Assembly (NCBI GenBank): GCA_964020085.1
Contig: OZ026604.1
Span: 8,942,632 to 9,006,631 of the forward strand
Source: Micromussa lordhowensis
Taxonomy: Eukaryota > Cnidaria > Anthozoa > Scleractinia > Lobophylliidae
Length of the DNA: 64,000 nt
Direction: 5' to 3'
Shown here piece after piece: positions 39,678 through 45,825 of the stretch. The position numbers were made by a program, and so were the translations under genes. Positions within the stretch are counted from its first letter, which is position 1; every line of letters starts with the position of its first letter. Below the pieces are notes generated by a model. The model saw only the letters and a list, made by a program, of their open reading frames with translations, did not search any database and was not told where the DNA came from.

Positions 39678-42294
39678 TATTACAAGATAATTTGGTTTTA
39701 TCAACTGGGTTGATAATGTGAATTGTCCACCGTAAAGAGATTCGAAAGCTGACGTTTCGAGCGTTAGCCCTTCGTCGGAGCGAGGGTTGACGACTATAGG
39801 GTTGATTGTGAAGTGGGAAAAGGTATTTTTACATTTCTTACAGTCGAAACAACCTGTGTGCTACAATTCTAATGTGGAGTACAGGACTGTAACGGAAATC
39901 CGTAAAGGTGTGCAAAGTGTGCTATCTTTTACTCTAGTAATGACGCAGTTCACTTTCTCTTTGAAGGCTCTTCGTAGCGGAGTACTGGATGTTATACCTC
40001 AGTCGTCATTTGATAACCTGACTGCGGAAGATTTTCGCCTGCTGTTGAATGGTTGTGGTGAAGTGAATGTACAGCAGCTGATAAGCTATACGTGTTTTAA
40101 TGACGAAACAGGAGGTATGTAGTGTCATAACGACCATTATTGTGAGGTGGTAGGGTTGTCCAAGGATGCACAGACCTTTTGGCTAAAGTGGTACTCTGTT
40201 CACGAAATACAAATTCATGTTTTCAACGAAATGCAAAGACAAGGTGCAAAGACAACTTTTACTTATGAAGATCACTTCTAGCTTTGCTAGATCATCAATG
40301 TGGTAATTAAAAAGAATTATCTTAAACACCCTCCCCAACCCAACCTCTATGCCGGTTGTAGAAAAAACCCGATCCGAAAGGGTGATTAGATGTGGTAAAT
40401 AACAATGTGAGACCCTATATATGAGATAAGGATATCTTGTTATTTATATCGCTTAGTTGTATATTTATATCGCTTAGTTGTACTGCTTGAATATTTCTTG
40501 TTGTGCGCTTTCGTGTTGCGCCATTTTACGCGCAACTTACCTCGTGTTAGTAATTGCTTTTCTCAAAGTTGTTCGTGACTTCTGGTCTTTGCTATTCTCA
40601 GGTGCTGGAGCTGAAAAGTTGCTCAAGTTTAAGAAGTGGTTCTGGTCTATAGTGGAAAAAATGAGCAACTCCGATAGACAGGACTTGGTGAGTGCTAAAA
40701 AAAAAAAAAACTATTATACTTTCACTTCGGTGTTTTGATTCCAGGTAGTTGCAGGGTTTGCTGTGCTCATGGAATTGCGGAAAAACGTCTGGAATACAAA
40801 TTTTTCCAAGGCCCCTGGAAAACTCATTGGAATTTCTTTTTTTTTTAAACCACGCGTTGGAAACTCCTTCAATTGTTTACAGTAGTTGTATTTAAGAAGC
40901 AAATTAAATCGCACTTATGAATGTTGCCATTAGACTAGTAAATTTCACCACCAGGAATTTTTACATTTGTACCCAAGAAAACTTCTAGAATTTCATAATA
41001 CCTGAGTAGTTTGAACCCTTTTGTTTACTATACAAGAAATCATTTGGACAATTTTGCAACAGTTATAATGTATTGAAATAATTGCGAAAATTAAAGAACA
41101 GCAGCAAATCAAAAAGCAAGTTAGGAAGAATGATTAGTGACAACTCTGGCAGGTCCATCAGCAAAACAAAAAAACACTGCACTAAAAGAATGGCGATAAG
41201 TAAAATATTCCAGAATATAGAGTGTGTGCACGTGACGTCATCAATTCTCAGACTGAAGAGCCACTAAAGCTTTTATCCTCATCAGGCATAAGAGGTACCA
41301 AATTTATACCTGTTTACAACTTTCTAGCTCAATGGCATCCTTCGTTTGGAAACTATCGCATTTTGAATTTCGAAGTTACGGCGTTGCGTGACATAACGCG
41401 AAGGTCGCGTTTGTCGAAAAATATCCACTTATGTCGTGATTTTTAGCCATTTTAGGAGTTCAAGTATCAGGAAAAGTGCTTTTGTAAATAGTTTTCGTTC
41501 GGTTCAGATAATCAGTCGACTAGATAGCCAAATTAAGTTCCAGGTGTTTACACTATATACTGGCCGCCATGTTGGAGGACTAAAAAGGTGGCGGCTCCAT
41601 ACTGGGCTCTGTAATTTTGTGCGGAAAATTTCGACGAATATCTCAACTTTGGGACAGCGCACACACCTTAAACTTAGGGAACTGTCTTCTTTATTTATCG
41701 TCTACAATATCACAATTTTTTGACTTTATCCGATGTATGGTTTTTGATTTTATTTTCTATTACGTGACAATGCAGACATACTATCGGCAAATAATGGTTT
41801 TGGAAAGTACAGTGAGTTTTAAAAGGCAGTACAATATTGAGAACAGCAATCGAACAACAGATAAGTATACCTAAAGGCAAAACCTGAACACCTGATGCAT
41901 AACAAAATTTTGGATTCAATTTGAGGTGTTGGATATGGGAGAAGGAGGTATGATTTTCGTTTGGACTTGAGGAATTCCAAATGAGTTTAACTGAAATCAG
42001 GTGTTATCTTGGTAGGCAGTCTTTGTTGGGTGTATGCAAATCAACTGCCATATTTTTTAACTGAATTTATTTTCTTTTAAGGTCTATTTCTGGACATCGA
42101 GTCCTGCCCTGCCTGCAAGCGAGGAAGGTTTTCAACCTAAACCATCTGTTACAGTGAAACCCGCTCATGACCATCAACTGCCTACAGCCAACACATGCAT
42201 TTCTCGCCTCTACATCCCTCTCTATTCTTCTCGAGCTATTCTCAAGAGCAAACTTCTCCTAGCCATCAAGACTAAGACCTTTGGATTTGTGTAG
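361..42294 (+). CDS. UBR5: E3 ubiquitin-protein ligase UBR5, 39 exons, 5' end outside the window
   Basis: UBR5 is a very large nuclear and cytoplasmic HECT ligase that builds ubiquitin chains (K48-linked and branched) on N-degron and orphan protein substrates. Exons: 361-420, 793-883, 1430-1809, 2206-2433, 4266-4423, 4972-5077, 6410-6620, 10772-10890, 11233-11370, 11821-11932, 12523-12680, 14084-14173, 16621-16719, 20371-20452, 21228-21476, 22223-22459, 22896-23133, 23652-23984, 24761-24907, 25692-25958, 26547-26697, 27172-27335, 27738-28119, 28867-29007, 29828-30050, 30814-31091, 31370-31692, 32035-32418, 34122-34414, 34997-35298, 35411-35633, 35962-36182, 36635-36765, 37077-37247, 38095-38179, 38636-38908, 39967-40114, 40602-40687, 42082-42294. 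All borders are GT-AG, phases agree at every junction, and the sum is divisible by three. Vertebrate UBR5 has about 2,800 residues and its UBA domain begins near residue 180, so only the N-terminal part is missing. No start codon is visible. Exon placement was done by eye; a small extra exon between 6620 and 10772 cannot be excluded, because vertebrate UBR5 is longer there. Confidence 0.95.
916..1310. mobile_element. hAT-like MITE with 5-bp target-site duplication
   Basis: The termini are perfect 14-bp inverted repeats, CAGGGCGTAAAATT at 916-929 and its complement at 1297-1310. The flanks repeat TACTG on both sides (911-915 and 1311-1315). CAGGG ends are typical of hAT elements, although hAT duplications are usually 8 bp. 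Length is 395 bp with no coding capacity, so it is a non-autonomous copy within the UBR5 intron. Confidence 0.75.
2516..3424. mobile_element. MITE with TACCATATTTTC termini
   Basis: The left end reads TACCATATTTTCCAGTGTAT and continues with a second GTGTATAAGTCGG. The right end at about 3395-3424 is the inverted counterpart (GTCGACTTATACACC then AGAAAATATGGTA). The element is about 0.9 kb, non-coding, and sits in the long intron 2434-4265. Termini of this kind occur in non-autonomous hAT-like families of many animals; the superfamily assignment is only a suggestion. Confidence 0.65.
3707..3819. repeat. Fold-back palindrome with 29-bp perfect arms
   Basis: Arms at 3707-3735 and 3791-3819 are exact inverted copies (GTTTTTGTGATATCCAGAAT and so on). 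A spacer of about 55 bp itself contains the smaller palindrome CAGCCGAAGCCTAGGCTGA. Similarity continues weakly outside the arms. It is likely a short fold-back MITE in the UBR5 intron. The rest of the intron, 3830-4265, holds nothing recognised. Confidence 0.7.
5395..5700. other. GC-rich block of likely transposon origin, unidentified
   Basis: This 300-bp block is clearly richer in G+C than the surrounding intron and has a sharp composition change at both ends. A 75-codon open stretch (5472-5699, +) shows no recognisable domain. It resembles the tail of a retroelement, but no terminal repeat, poly(A) or duplication could be found. The rest of intron 5078-6409 is plain A/T-rich DNA. Confidence 0.3.
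6851..6940. repeat. Fold-back element with CTCATCTAAACAC ends
   Basis: The ends CTCATCTAAACAC and GTGTTTAGATGAG are inverted copies. They are followed inside by AGGGTTGGGAGAATTC and its complement. A further copy of CTCATCTAAACAC occurs at 7036, so part of a second unit may follow. This belongs to the cluster of short inverted-repeat DNA in the 4-kb intron 6621-10771. Confidence 0.65.
7231..7602. repeat. Diverged direct repeat (about 120-130 bp, two copies)
   Basis: Copies at about 7231-7364 and 7486-7602 share CTTGCGGGCT, GTGAGCGCTTGCG, AGTAACCAAAAATAGCGCGC, TTTAAGGTCG and GCGCTGCTCTATTG. They are CpG-rich compared with the host intron. They probably derive from one mobile element whose other parts are the surrounding fold-backs. 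Confidence 0.65.
7697..7829. repeat. Long palindromic fold-back element
   Basis: The arms run from ATTGAACTGAGTGGAGTGCA on the left to the near-perfect inverted copy ending GTTCAAT at 7829. They are about 55 bp each around a short core reading CGCGCTTTGCGCTCG. Only a few mismatches separate the arms. This is a typical fold-back MITE with no coding potential. Confidence 0.75.
7848..10102. mobile_element. TIR element carrying a satellite array (2.25 kb)
   Basis: The 16-bp perfect terminal inverted repeats are TCTACAGTACAGGTCA at 7848-7863 and the complement at 10087-10102; similarity continues for about 8 more bases. Inside each end is CpG-rich sequence of the type AACGCGCTTGCGTGTC / GACACGCGTTTGCGC, again in inverted order. 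The centre is the satellite array described separately. No clear target-site duplication is seen. No open frame resembles a transposase, so it would move only with help from a related element. It lies in intron 6621-10771 of UBR5. Confidence 0.7.
8215..9800. repeat. Satellite array, about eight units of 202-231 bp
   Basis: Units begin with CCCGTTTTAAGCGCTTTCTT-like sequence at 8215, 8446, 8663, 8894, 9113, 9315, 9522 (CCCATTTAAAG) and 9744. Each contains CCAGAGATATGAAAATTCAA, a block like TTGTCGCGAAATCG, a block like ACACATGACGCGTCGC, a Cys-coding-like CGCTCGCAAAAAC block and AGAGCTTAAACAACGGAACA. Units 2 to 4 are most alike; the outer units are more diverged, as expected if homogenisation acts mainly in the middle. 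The short open frames in the array are by-products of the repeat. Confidence 0.9.
10244..10662. repeat. Direct repeat of about 100 bp, two copies
   Basis: Copies at about 10244-10342 and 10566-10662 share TGCCATCAAAATGTG, GCACTAGTGCAGC, TTTGCCACTTTTTTGGC and ACCNCATTTT. About 220 bp of unrelated sequence separates them. The pair lies directly upstream of the UBR5 exon at 10772. It is probably the remains of a repeated element. Confidence 0.7.
11372..11645 (-). mobile_element. tRNA-derived SINE, inserted antisense to UBR5
   Basis: Read on the minus strand, the element starts near 11640 with a tRNA-like head. It has an A-box-type TGGCCTCATGGTTAGTGCG and a B-box-type GGGTTCAAGCCC at the correct spacing for RNA polymerase III. 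The tRNA-unrelated body and tail run down to about 11372. The tail directly meets the splice donor of the exon ending at 11370. It looks like a widespread anthozoan SINE family, which is recognised from memory. Confidence 0.75.
12822..13839. mobile_element. TTAA-flanked non-autonomous DNA transposon
   Basis: The element is bounded by TTAA on both sides (12822-12825 and 13836-13839), with inverted ends AGTGCACC and GGTGCACT. Similarity between the ends continues inward for about 55 bp (AAAAAAG, TTTTNACTAA, AATAAAGC). TTAA target duplications are used by the Kolobok and piggyBac superfamilies; the AGTG start fits Kolobok better than piggyBac's CCC. No transposase-like frame is present. It lies in intron 12681-14083. 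Confidence 0.65.
14480..15175 (+). other. Open-frame remnants of unknown identity upstream of the OTU relic
   Basis: Two stretches stay open (14490-14786 and 14793-15152) and are Lys/Arg-rich, with pieces such as [19 protein letters not shown]. They end just upstream of the 2A-like motif. They are probably the 5' portion of the same mobile element, but no domain is recognised. Host coding is unlikely because they sit in a UBR5 intron and have no splice logic. Confidence 0.3.
15246..15760 (+). pseudogene. 2A-like motif plus OTU cysteine protease domain (broken)
   Basis: The frame reads [13 protein letters not shown], an exact fit to the DxExNPGP ribosome-skipping (2A) consensus, with its codons at 15294-15317. 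After one in-frame TAA (15339-15341) the same frame continues with [20 protein letters not shown]. That is the OTU protease nucleophile block, GD-x-D-C with Asp and Cys in place. The frame breaks at a TGA near 15537 and resumes in another frame at 15578, ending in [12 protein letters not shown], the OTU His block. OTU domains downstream of such peptides are known in mobile elements, including Helentron-type Helitrons. At least one stop and one frameshift make this copy inactive. Confidence 0.7.
15850..16239 (+). pseudogene. Helitron-like element fragment (N-terminal region)
   Basis: The 129-codon frame begins [20 protein letters not shown] and continues with a Gln/Lys/Arg-rich coiled segment ([18 protein letters not shown]). 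It then has [14 protein letters not shown]. Helitron-like replication proteins carry a comparable SEFH...GPLYxCxxC block. After GPLY a one-base shift hides the cysteines: the next frame reads CSCCDQLW. It directly follows the OTU relic in the same direction, so both probably belong to one element. Family placement is from memory and moderate. Confidence 0.5.
17025..17070 (-). ncRNA. Hammerhead-ribozyme-like motif of the Penelope terminus (left copy)
   Basis: On the minus strand the sequence reads CCGACGA, a short stem GGGC/GCTC closed by TAAC, then GAAACGTC. This is the order of a minimal type I hammerhead: core, stem II, GAAA, very short stem III, GTC cleavage site. Minimal hammerheads are known in Penelope-like elements. 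One core base differs from CUGANGA (C instead of U at the second position), so activity is uncertain. Copies exist on the + strand near 19197-19230 (further mutated) and on the minus strand near 39745-39780. Confidence 0.45.
17163..18395 (-). pseudogene. Penelope-like reverse transcriptase and GIY-YIG endonuclease (left copy)
   Basis: Upstream, the minus-strand frame encodes part of the reverse transcriptase: [39 protein letters not shown] and the catalytic motif YRRYIDDC. A deletion near 18040 shifts the frame. The second frame (17163-18011) runs through the linker to the GIY-YIG nuclease: [40 protein letters not shown]. The zinc-ligand segment before it is lost in this copy (an ARARAGPKR junction near 17515). 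It ends in the family's [15 protein letters not shown] tail. It cannot make a full enzyme. Confidence 0.85.
18420..19097 (+). pseudogene. Penelope-like linker and GIY-YIG endonuclease (right copy)
   Basis: This is the mirror-image copy on the + strand. It keeps the CKTCPF zinc-ligand segment (about 18700-18720) that the left copy lost, then the GIY-YIG domain [20 protein letters not shown] and the same C-terminal tail. A deletion of about 80 bp relative to the left copy lies near 18585. It starts inside the linker region and has no reverse transcriptase, so it is 5'-truncated and inactive. Confidence 0.85.
20613..20799. repeat. Tandem duplication, unit 99 bp
   Basis: Two copies at 20613-20700 and 20712-20799 share CAACTTC, TTTTTTTGGCA, CCTATGC and AGCAACCTTCCCGTATCT. 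About 85% of positions match by eye. It is a local duplication within UBR5 intron 20453-21227; the rest of that intron shows nothing else. Confidence 0.75.
21228..23133 (+). other. UBR5: UBR5 low-complexity linker exons
   Basis: Three consecutive exons (21228-21476, 22223-22459, 22896-23133) begin with the conserved block [13 protein letters not shown] and the block LREMM-like [14 protein letters not shown]. They then run into Ser/Gly/Ala-rich and Pro/Ser-rich stretches, including an Ala-rich run around 21430-21465 and a Ser-rich run around 23000-23035. Vertebrate UBR5 has disordered sequence at the same place, but its composition differs. The conserved block before the UBR box, [10 protein letters not shown], closes the region. 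Confidence 0.85.
23652..24907 (+). other. UBR5: UBR5 UBR-type zinc finger (N-recognin box)
   Basis: The exons at 23652-23984 and 24761-24907 encode the UBR box, the pocket that binds basic N-terminal residues (type 1 N-degrons). Zinc ligands are readable in order: VLCCNDTC, then [25 protein letters not shown], and after the intron [12 protein letters not shown]. The intron interrupts the box right after the HDCK block, in phase 2. All expected Cys and His positions appear present, so the domain should be functional. The same exon starts with an ankyrin-like stretch, [14 protein letters not shown]. Confidence 0.93.
25408..25553. repeat. Palindromic fold-back MITE, 146 bp
   Basis: The left end AGGAAAATTCATTACCTGAC and the right end GTCAGGTAATGAATTTTCCT are exact inverted copies. 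Inner parts also pair (GAATTCCACGTTAAATCGCAC with the diverged right arm; CCGATATCGCAC with GTGCGATATCGG). The centre is a short CGCTTCGCG loop. It lies in intron 24908-25691 of UBR5. Confidence 0.8.
26732..27108. mobile_element. Internally deleted element with a RecQ-like helicase start
   Basis: The left end TAGCCTGCGTAGCAAGCGTT matches the termini of the element at 43249-43935. A related GGCAAGCGTTCCC block lies at the right end (27086-27098). On the minus strand 26840-26971 encodes [20 protein letters not shown], which resembles the Q-motif start of a RecQ-type helicase, then runs straight into the terminus. It looks like a deletion derivative of a larger helicase-bearing element. It lies in UBR5 intron 26698-27171. 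Confidence 0.5.
27738..30050 (+). other. UBR5: UBR5 acidic linker exons
   Basis: Exons 27738-28119, 28867-29007 and 29828-30050 code for the conserved block EELF-like [15 protein letters not shown], then strongly acidic sequence: [16 protein letters not shown] and a near-uninterrupted Glu run encoded by GAA/GAG triplets around 29940-29990. UBR5 orthologues carry acidic, Ser-rich disorder here. The Glu run is a coding trinucleotide microsatellite and is likely to vary in length between individuals. Confidence 0.85.
28700..28845. repeat. MITE fragment ending just before a UBR5 exon
   Basis: The sequence AAAGGGGCTCGGTCGCGGTA, then CCTTTAAATT, AAAAACACCAAAGAGA and GATTGACACGGATTACAAAC, parallels the 5' half of the MITE at 32785-33017. 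Similarity stops at GATTACAAAC, about 20 bases before the acceptor of the exon at 28867. Only one end of the element is kept. Confidence 0.6.
30270..30573. mobile_element. MITE with CAGTCAACTCTC termini, 304 bp
   Basis: Perfect 12-bp inverted ends lie at 30270-30281 and 30562-30573. Just inside both ends are similar blocks of the type GTGTCAGTTAGTGGAGCTG and GTGTCCGTTAGCGGAGAG. The short open frames inside it are incidental. It lies in UBR5 intron 30051-30813. Confidence 0.7.
32785..33017. mobile_element. MITE with TCACGG termini, about 233 bp
   Basis: The left end AAAGGGGCTACGTCACGGTA and the right end CCGTGACACAGCTCCTTG pair imperfectly as inverted repeats. It shares its left half with the fragment at 28700-28845, and its TCACGG...CCGTGA ends resemble those of the MITE at 47870-48119. 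It lies in intron 32419-34121; the rest of that intron is A/T-rich with nothing recognised. Confidence 0.55.
36635..36765 (+). other. UBR5: UBR5 MLLE (PABC) domain exon
   Basis: This exon encodes [20 protein letters not shown] followed by [13 protein letters not shown]. That is the MLLE peptide-binding fold shared with poly(A)-binding protein, which recognises PAM2 motifs in partners such as PAIP and GW182 proteins. The KITGMLLEL signature is intact. It lies between the two parts of the HECT N-lobe coded by the exons at 35411-35633 and from 37077 onward, as is known for UBR5. Confidence 0.93.
37506..37531. repeat. Poly(C) tract
   Basis: Near-uninterrupted run of C broken by a single A. It is a simple-sequence tract in UBR5 intron 37248-38094, likely length-variable and prone to sequencing error. 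Nothing else is seen in that intron. Confidence 0.9.
39634..39784 (-). mobile_element. Solo Penelope-like terminal fragment
   Basis: This 150-bp block is almost identical to 16919-17069 at the left end of the inverted Penelope dimer. It includes GGGGGCAAGTTTCTAAAGAA, CCACCGTAAAGAGATTCG and the hammerhead-like part AGCTGACGTTTCGAGCGTTA. No coding region follows; unrelated intron sequence begins right after TCGTCGGAGCGA. It is a severely truncated insertion in UBR5 intron 38909-39966. Confidence 0.85.
40441..40482. repeat. Two-copy 21-bp tandem repeat
   Basis: TATTTATATCGCTTAGTTGTA occurs twice in a row. Simple local duplication in intron 40115-40601. Confidence 0.8.
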
Positions 42295-42600
42295 ATGAGG
42301 ATTTCACCAGATGAGAATTTCGCCAGTTCTGTCCTGTCCAAGAGTCGAGAGGAGAGGTGGAACGAACAGTTGAACCAATGCGAACAAAATTTGAATCCAA
42401 GGAAACAAAACTGCTGTTTTTTTAACAGAGGTTAAGGATTGCGGATTGCTCACAATCAAGTCCAAGCCTTGTGTTGTTATTATAATTTTACGAAAAATTA
42501 AGATCTGCTCTCACTGCAAGGATCGTTGAAGAATTTCGCGCTACTTGACAGTTACGTACTTAGTCTTAAATAAATATTTCATGGAAGTGAAACTGCTACA
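42295..42600 (+). promoter_or_regulatory. UBR5: UBR5 3' untranslated region with poly(A) signal
   Basis: The stop codon ends at 42294. A canonical AATAAA hexamer lies at 42569-42574, about 275 bases downstream, in A/T-rich sequence. This is the first AATAAA after the stop and the likely polyadenylation signal; the cleavage site would fall around 42590. No transcript evidence is available. From about 42600 to 43130 nothing else is recognised. Confidence 0.6.
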
Positions 42601-43136
42601 ATTCGTTTTTAGCTTAAAATACTCGAACAATTCATGTGATAAACCCCTGGGCATACATATAGTTTAAAGTGTTTTTATGGCATTATTTGTTTTTATTCTT
42701 TTGGAAACAAAAAGGGGATAAGTACACCGTACGTGTGTACGTGTAACATCATGCAATACAAAATGAAAAAACGCTGTGACAGTGGCTTTCAAATGCTCAA
42801 TGATAATTTTAGATTGCTCTTATCACTTCGAAATATTAGTTCGAAATATTACACCCAGCTCAAGGAAATGTCCCTTATGTGGATAGCCCGTTCTTGATCA
42901 GGAGAAGCAAATCATGACACCTTCAGACAGCACATACCATATAGGTAATTCCTGGGAGTACACTATATCTAGAGACTATCCAGCTACTGTGGAGCTTGGA
43001 GCTGAATTACAAAATACTATTTCAATTGGAATCGAATTGTCAGTTAGACAATTCGTAAAGAAAAATATTTGCTTCCCTAGCTTTTTCTTCCGTTAGAACC
43101 ATTAGAAGGACTCCACACATGATCAAGCAAGTTAGC

Positions 43137-43205
43137 CATCCGTCCGTCCGTCAAACAGACAGACAGTTGGTCAGTCAGTGAACGATTCAGTCAGTCAACC
43201 AATCA
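43137..43205. repeat. Inverted microsatellite pair (CGTC)n / (AGAC)n
   Basis: A GTCC/GTCCGTC run is followed closely by ACAGACAGACAG and CAGTCAGTCA runs. The two halves are partly complementary and could fold back. Downstream of UBR5, intergenic. Confidence 0.7.
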
Positions 43206-43248
43206 TGTACCCTAAACCTTATCAAGGATCAGTTGACCTTGTCAATCG

Positions 43249-43935
43249 TAGTCTGCGTAGCAGCCCGTTTCCTTTCCTTTTCCAGGCGGAGAGATCGGAC
43301 ACGCGAGCGAGCGAAAGAGCGTGCCTGACATAGTTCGACATATTTCGTGAACAACTATTGTGCACATCTATTGTACCGCCCGGCTGGTTGATTAAGCAAA
43401 CATGTTTATAAGTTGAACTGTCAAGTACAGTACGTTGCTTCTTATCACATGACAGATATCATATCTTCGTTCGGTTTTTTTTCAGTGACTGCCGTAGCTT
43501 TACTCCGAGAAAGCTGTACATTTTTACAGAGACGTCCGTTTCTTGCATTAATTTGATCGAGCTTACGTATTTCCATTTTCCAAACCTCGTTTTTCTTTAA
43601 CCGAACAACGACAGACGCAATTGTAGGAAGCCATATCATTATAAAAAGGAAGCGTATTTACGCCCAGTATTTGCTTTTAGCCAACTTTATCAAGTTCGTG
43701 CGGGGCGCTTATCAAAAATGATGTACCGGACGTTAATAATCATTGGTTCTTATGTGACAGTTGGCGCCCCAAGGGAGCGTGGCATGTTTGGGGGCCTTCG
43801 GTAAAATGGCTGGAATTGAATGCAGGCGTTTTCGTCGCTCACCTCACCCCCTCCCCCTGCTCCTTATTTTTCGCACTCGTTCGTCGTTTCTTTCCCTTCT
43901 CGTACTTTGTTTAGAAACGATTGCTACGCAGGCTA
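43249..43935. mobile_element. TIR element with TAGCCTGCGTAGCA ends, 687 bp
   Basis: The left end TAGTCTGCGTAGCAGCCCGTTT and the right end, read inverted, TAGCCTGCGTAGCAATCGTTT form terminal inverted repeats with few mismatches. The interior near the left end contains CACGCGAGCGAGCGAAAGAGCG, typical of this family. No transposase frame is present. The same terminus appears in the UBR5 intron at 26732. From 43936 to 45825 nothing coding is recognised, apart from a small duplication of GTTTGCTC(A/G)TAGAG...CTTTGATTTA at about 44352 and 44389. Confidence 0.65.
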
Positions 43936-45825
43936 TGTCAAGCGTCGCTGCATCACTTTTTAAGACCTTGATATACGCTTCCTTGGTGGTTTGGTATTCT
44001 ATTGCATTATTTTCTTGGAAAGAAATATTTCGATTGCAAGAGAGCAGAAATACTCGAGAAATGGTTGCAATATCCTATTTTCAACTAAAAATGCTTTGTG
44101 TTTAACCCAGTGTCTTTCAACCTCGTCGCCAGGCCCTTATCGAGTACAAGAAAAACTCGACTTTATCACATGTTCCTTGTCAATAGAATCAGGTTCCGTT
44201 CTCCACACGTCAAATGGAATGACACGTTCATTTCATTTCGCTTATGTTTATCCAAATGTTTCTGTACTTTGGTAAACAACTGGTACTCATACCCAAAGTA
44301 TGAACATAATCGACAAAAATTACAGACGTCATTTATTCATTGTTGTCATTCAGTTTGCTCATAGAGTGCTTTGATTTATACCTGCGAGTTTGCTCGTAGA
44401 GCACTTTGATTTACAGCTAGCGATCTAACGAACCACTGGAGCGATCTACTGACCATTTTAAACTTTTAATCCTTTTGTAAAAAATGTTCGAAGATATTTT
44501 TTGCTTTCTCTACATAGCCATAAATTCCGAACCATGAATGGCGTTACATAGGTCGCCACATTCAATGTTGTGATTGGCGTACGGCTTTCTCGTAAACAAG
44601 TCACGCCAGCGCCGTTTCCGGCAAGCAAACTTTGAGCCCAGAACATAGAGATTATTTCGAAATTATTACTTTATGTTTAAGATAATTTCACTAAAATAAA
44701 CTTTTTAAAAACTTTACCGATACTCTCCTCTTTTTTCCCTTTCACTTTCGTACGACGAGAGGCCTTTTCAAGCGCTTTTGAGTTGCCGTAAATCAGATCG
44801 AGAATCAGTTTCGATCGGTGACTGTTATGTCACGCAGTACGAAAACCCTCAAGGGAATCCAAGTCCCAGGCTCTATCTCCTTCAAAAAATTGCCAAAAGA
44901 AGCCTGGAGGATAGCTTCAAGCTTATTCAAAATGGCGGTTGAGTTTAGTTATGAAAAGTACACTTGTGGCGGAGAAAACAGTTCGCGTAGAGTGAGTGTT
45001 CGGTGCGAGCGATAATGAAAGCCGTGCACACAAAGATGAACAATTTTCGTTAAATTCAAGCATCTTTAAATGAAAAAACCGCAAGATATCCAAGTCGAAG
45101 AGAGCCTAATAATATGGAAATTGAAAGCACTTCATGTGGTCTTAAAGTTCCACATTGGGATGCTGATTCCACTCATTAGCAAGTTGAAGAAACTTTTAAA
45201 AAAAGAGTCAATGGTTTGCATGAAATTAAAAGGTTAGTATGGCGTATTCTTGTAAGTTTATATGCGATTCTTCAAAAGCAAAAACCGCAAGAATTATATT
45301 ATGTTCAACAACGAAACCACTTCCAAATTAAAGGTATTGGCACAACGAAAGAACTTTGGATTGGGACTGTGAAATTCAACCACCTTAATCTCTTCAGCGA
45401 TCAACTGAACGATAATTTCCATACATTTTCCTATAAATAAGAAGAGAGCACATGGCAGTGTTTCGTCACGCTTCGCGGGGGGTTACGGCTCGGAATTCCT
45501 GGCTATGAAATTACTCCTTTCTGAAGGCTTTAAACATCATGTTTAGCAAACGATCGATACAAACGTTAATAAATAGCTAAAATAAACGACCGAGTGCTTA
45601 AAGCGGAGTGGGCACCAACAATTAAAATTGGCAAAAAAAAAACAAAAATCCGTCTTAACTGATGGAGAATCCAGTGCTATGTTAACAAAGGAAGCGTAGA
45701 CTTGCAGGCAGACAGACAGACAAACAGACAGACATTGGCGTTTAGTTGGCGACCAAATGGTTAAAGATCCGCAGGGAAAAGGAGAGGCTTGGGACAGAGT
45801 GGCATGGGGACATTATCCAGTACGT

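Larger units (their letters stand above)
35411..42294 (+). other. UBR5: UBR5 HECT catalytic domain exons
   Basis: The HECT fold starts with [24 protein letters not shown] sequence in exon 35411-35633. It continues after the MLLE exon with [54 protein letters not shown] and [19 protein letters not shown]. The active-site cysteine is the codon at 42196-42198 in the block [10 protein letters not shown], 31 residues from the C-terminus, which is the vertebrate position. The protein ends in TFGFV, the usual HECT C-tail. All catalytic-lobe motifs are intact, so the gene looks functional. Confidence 0.95.
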
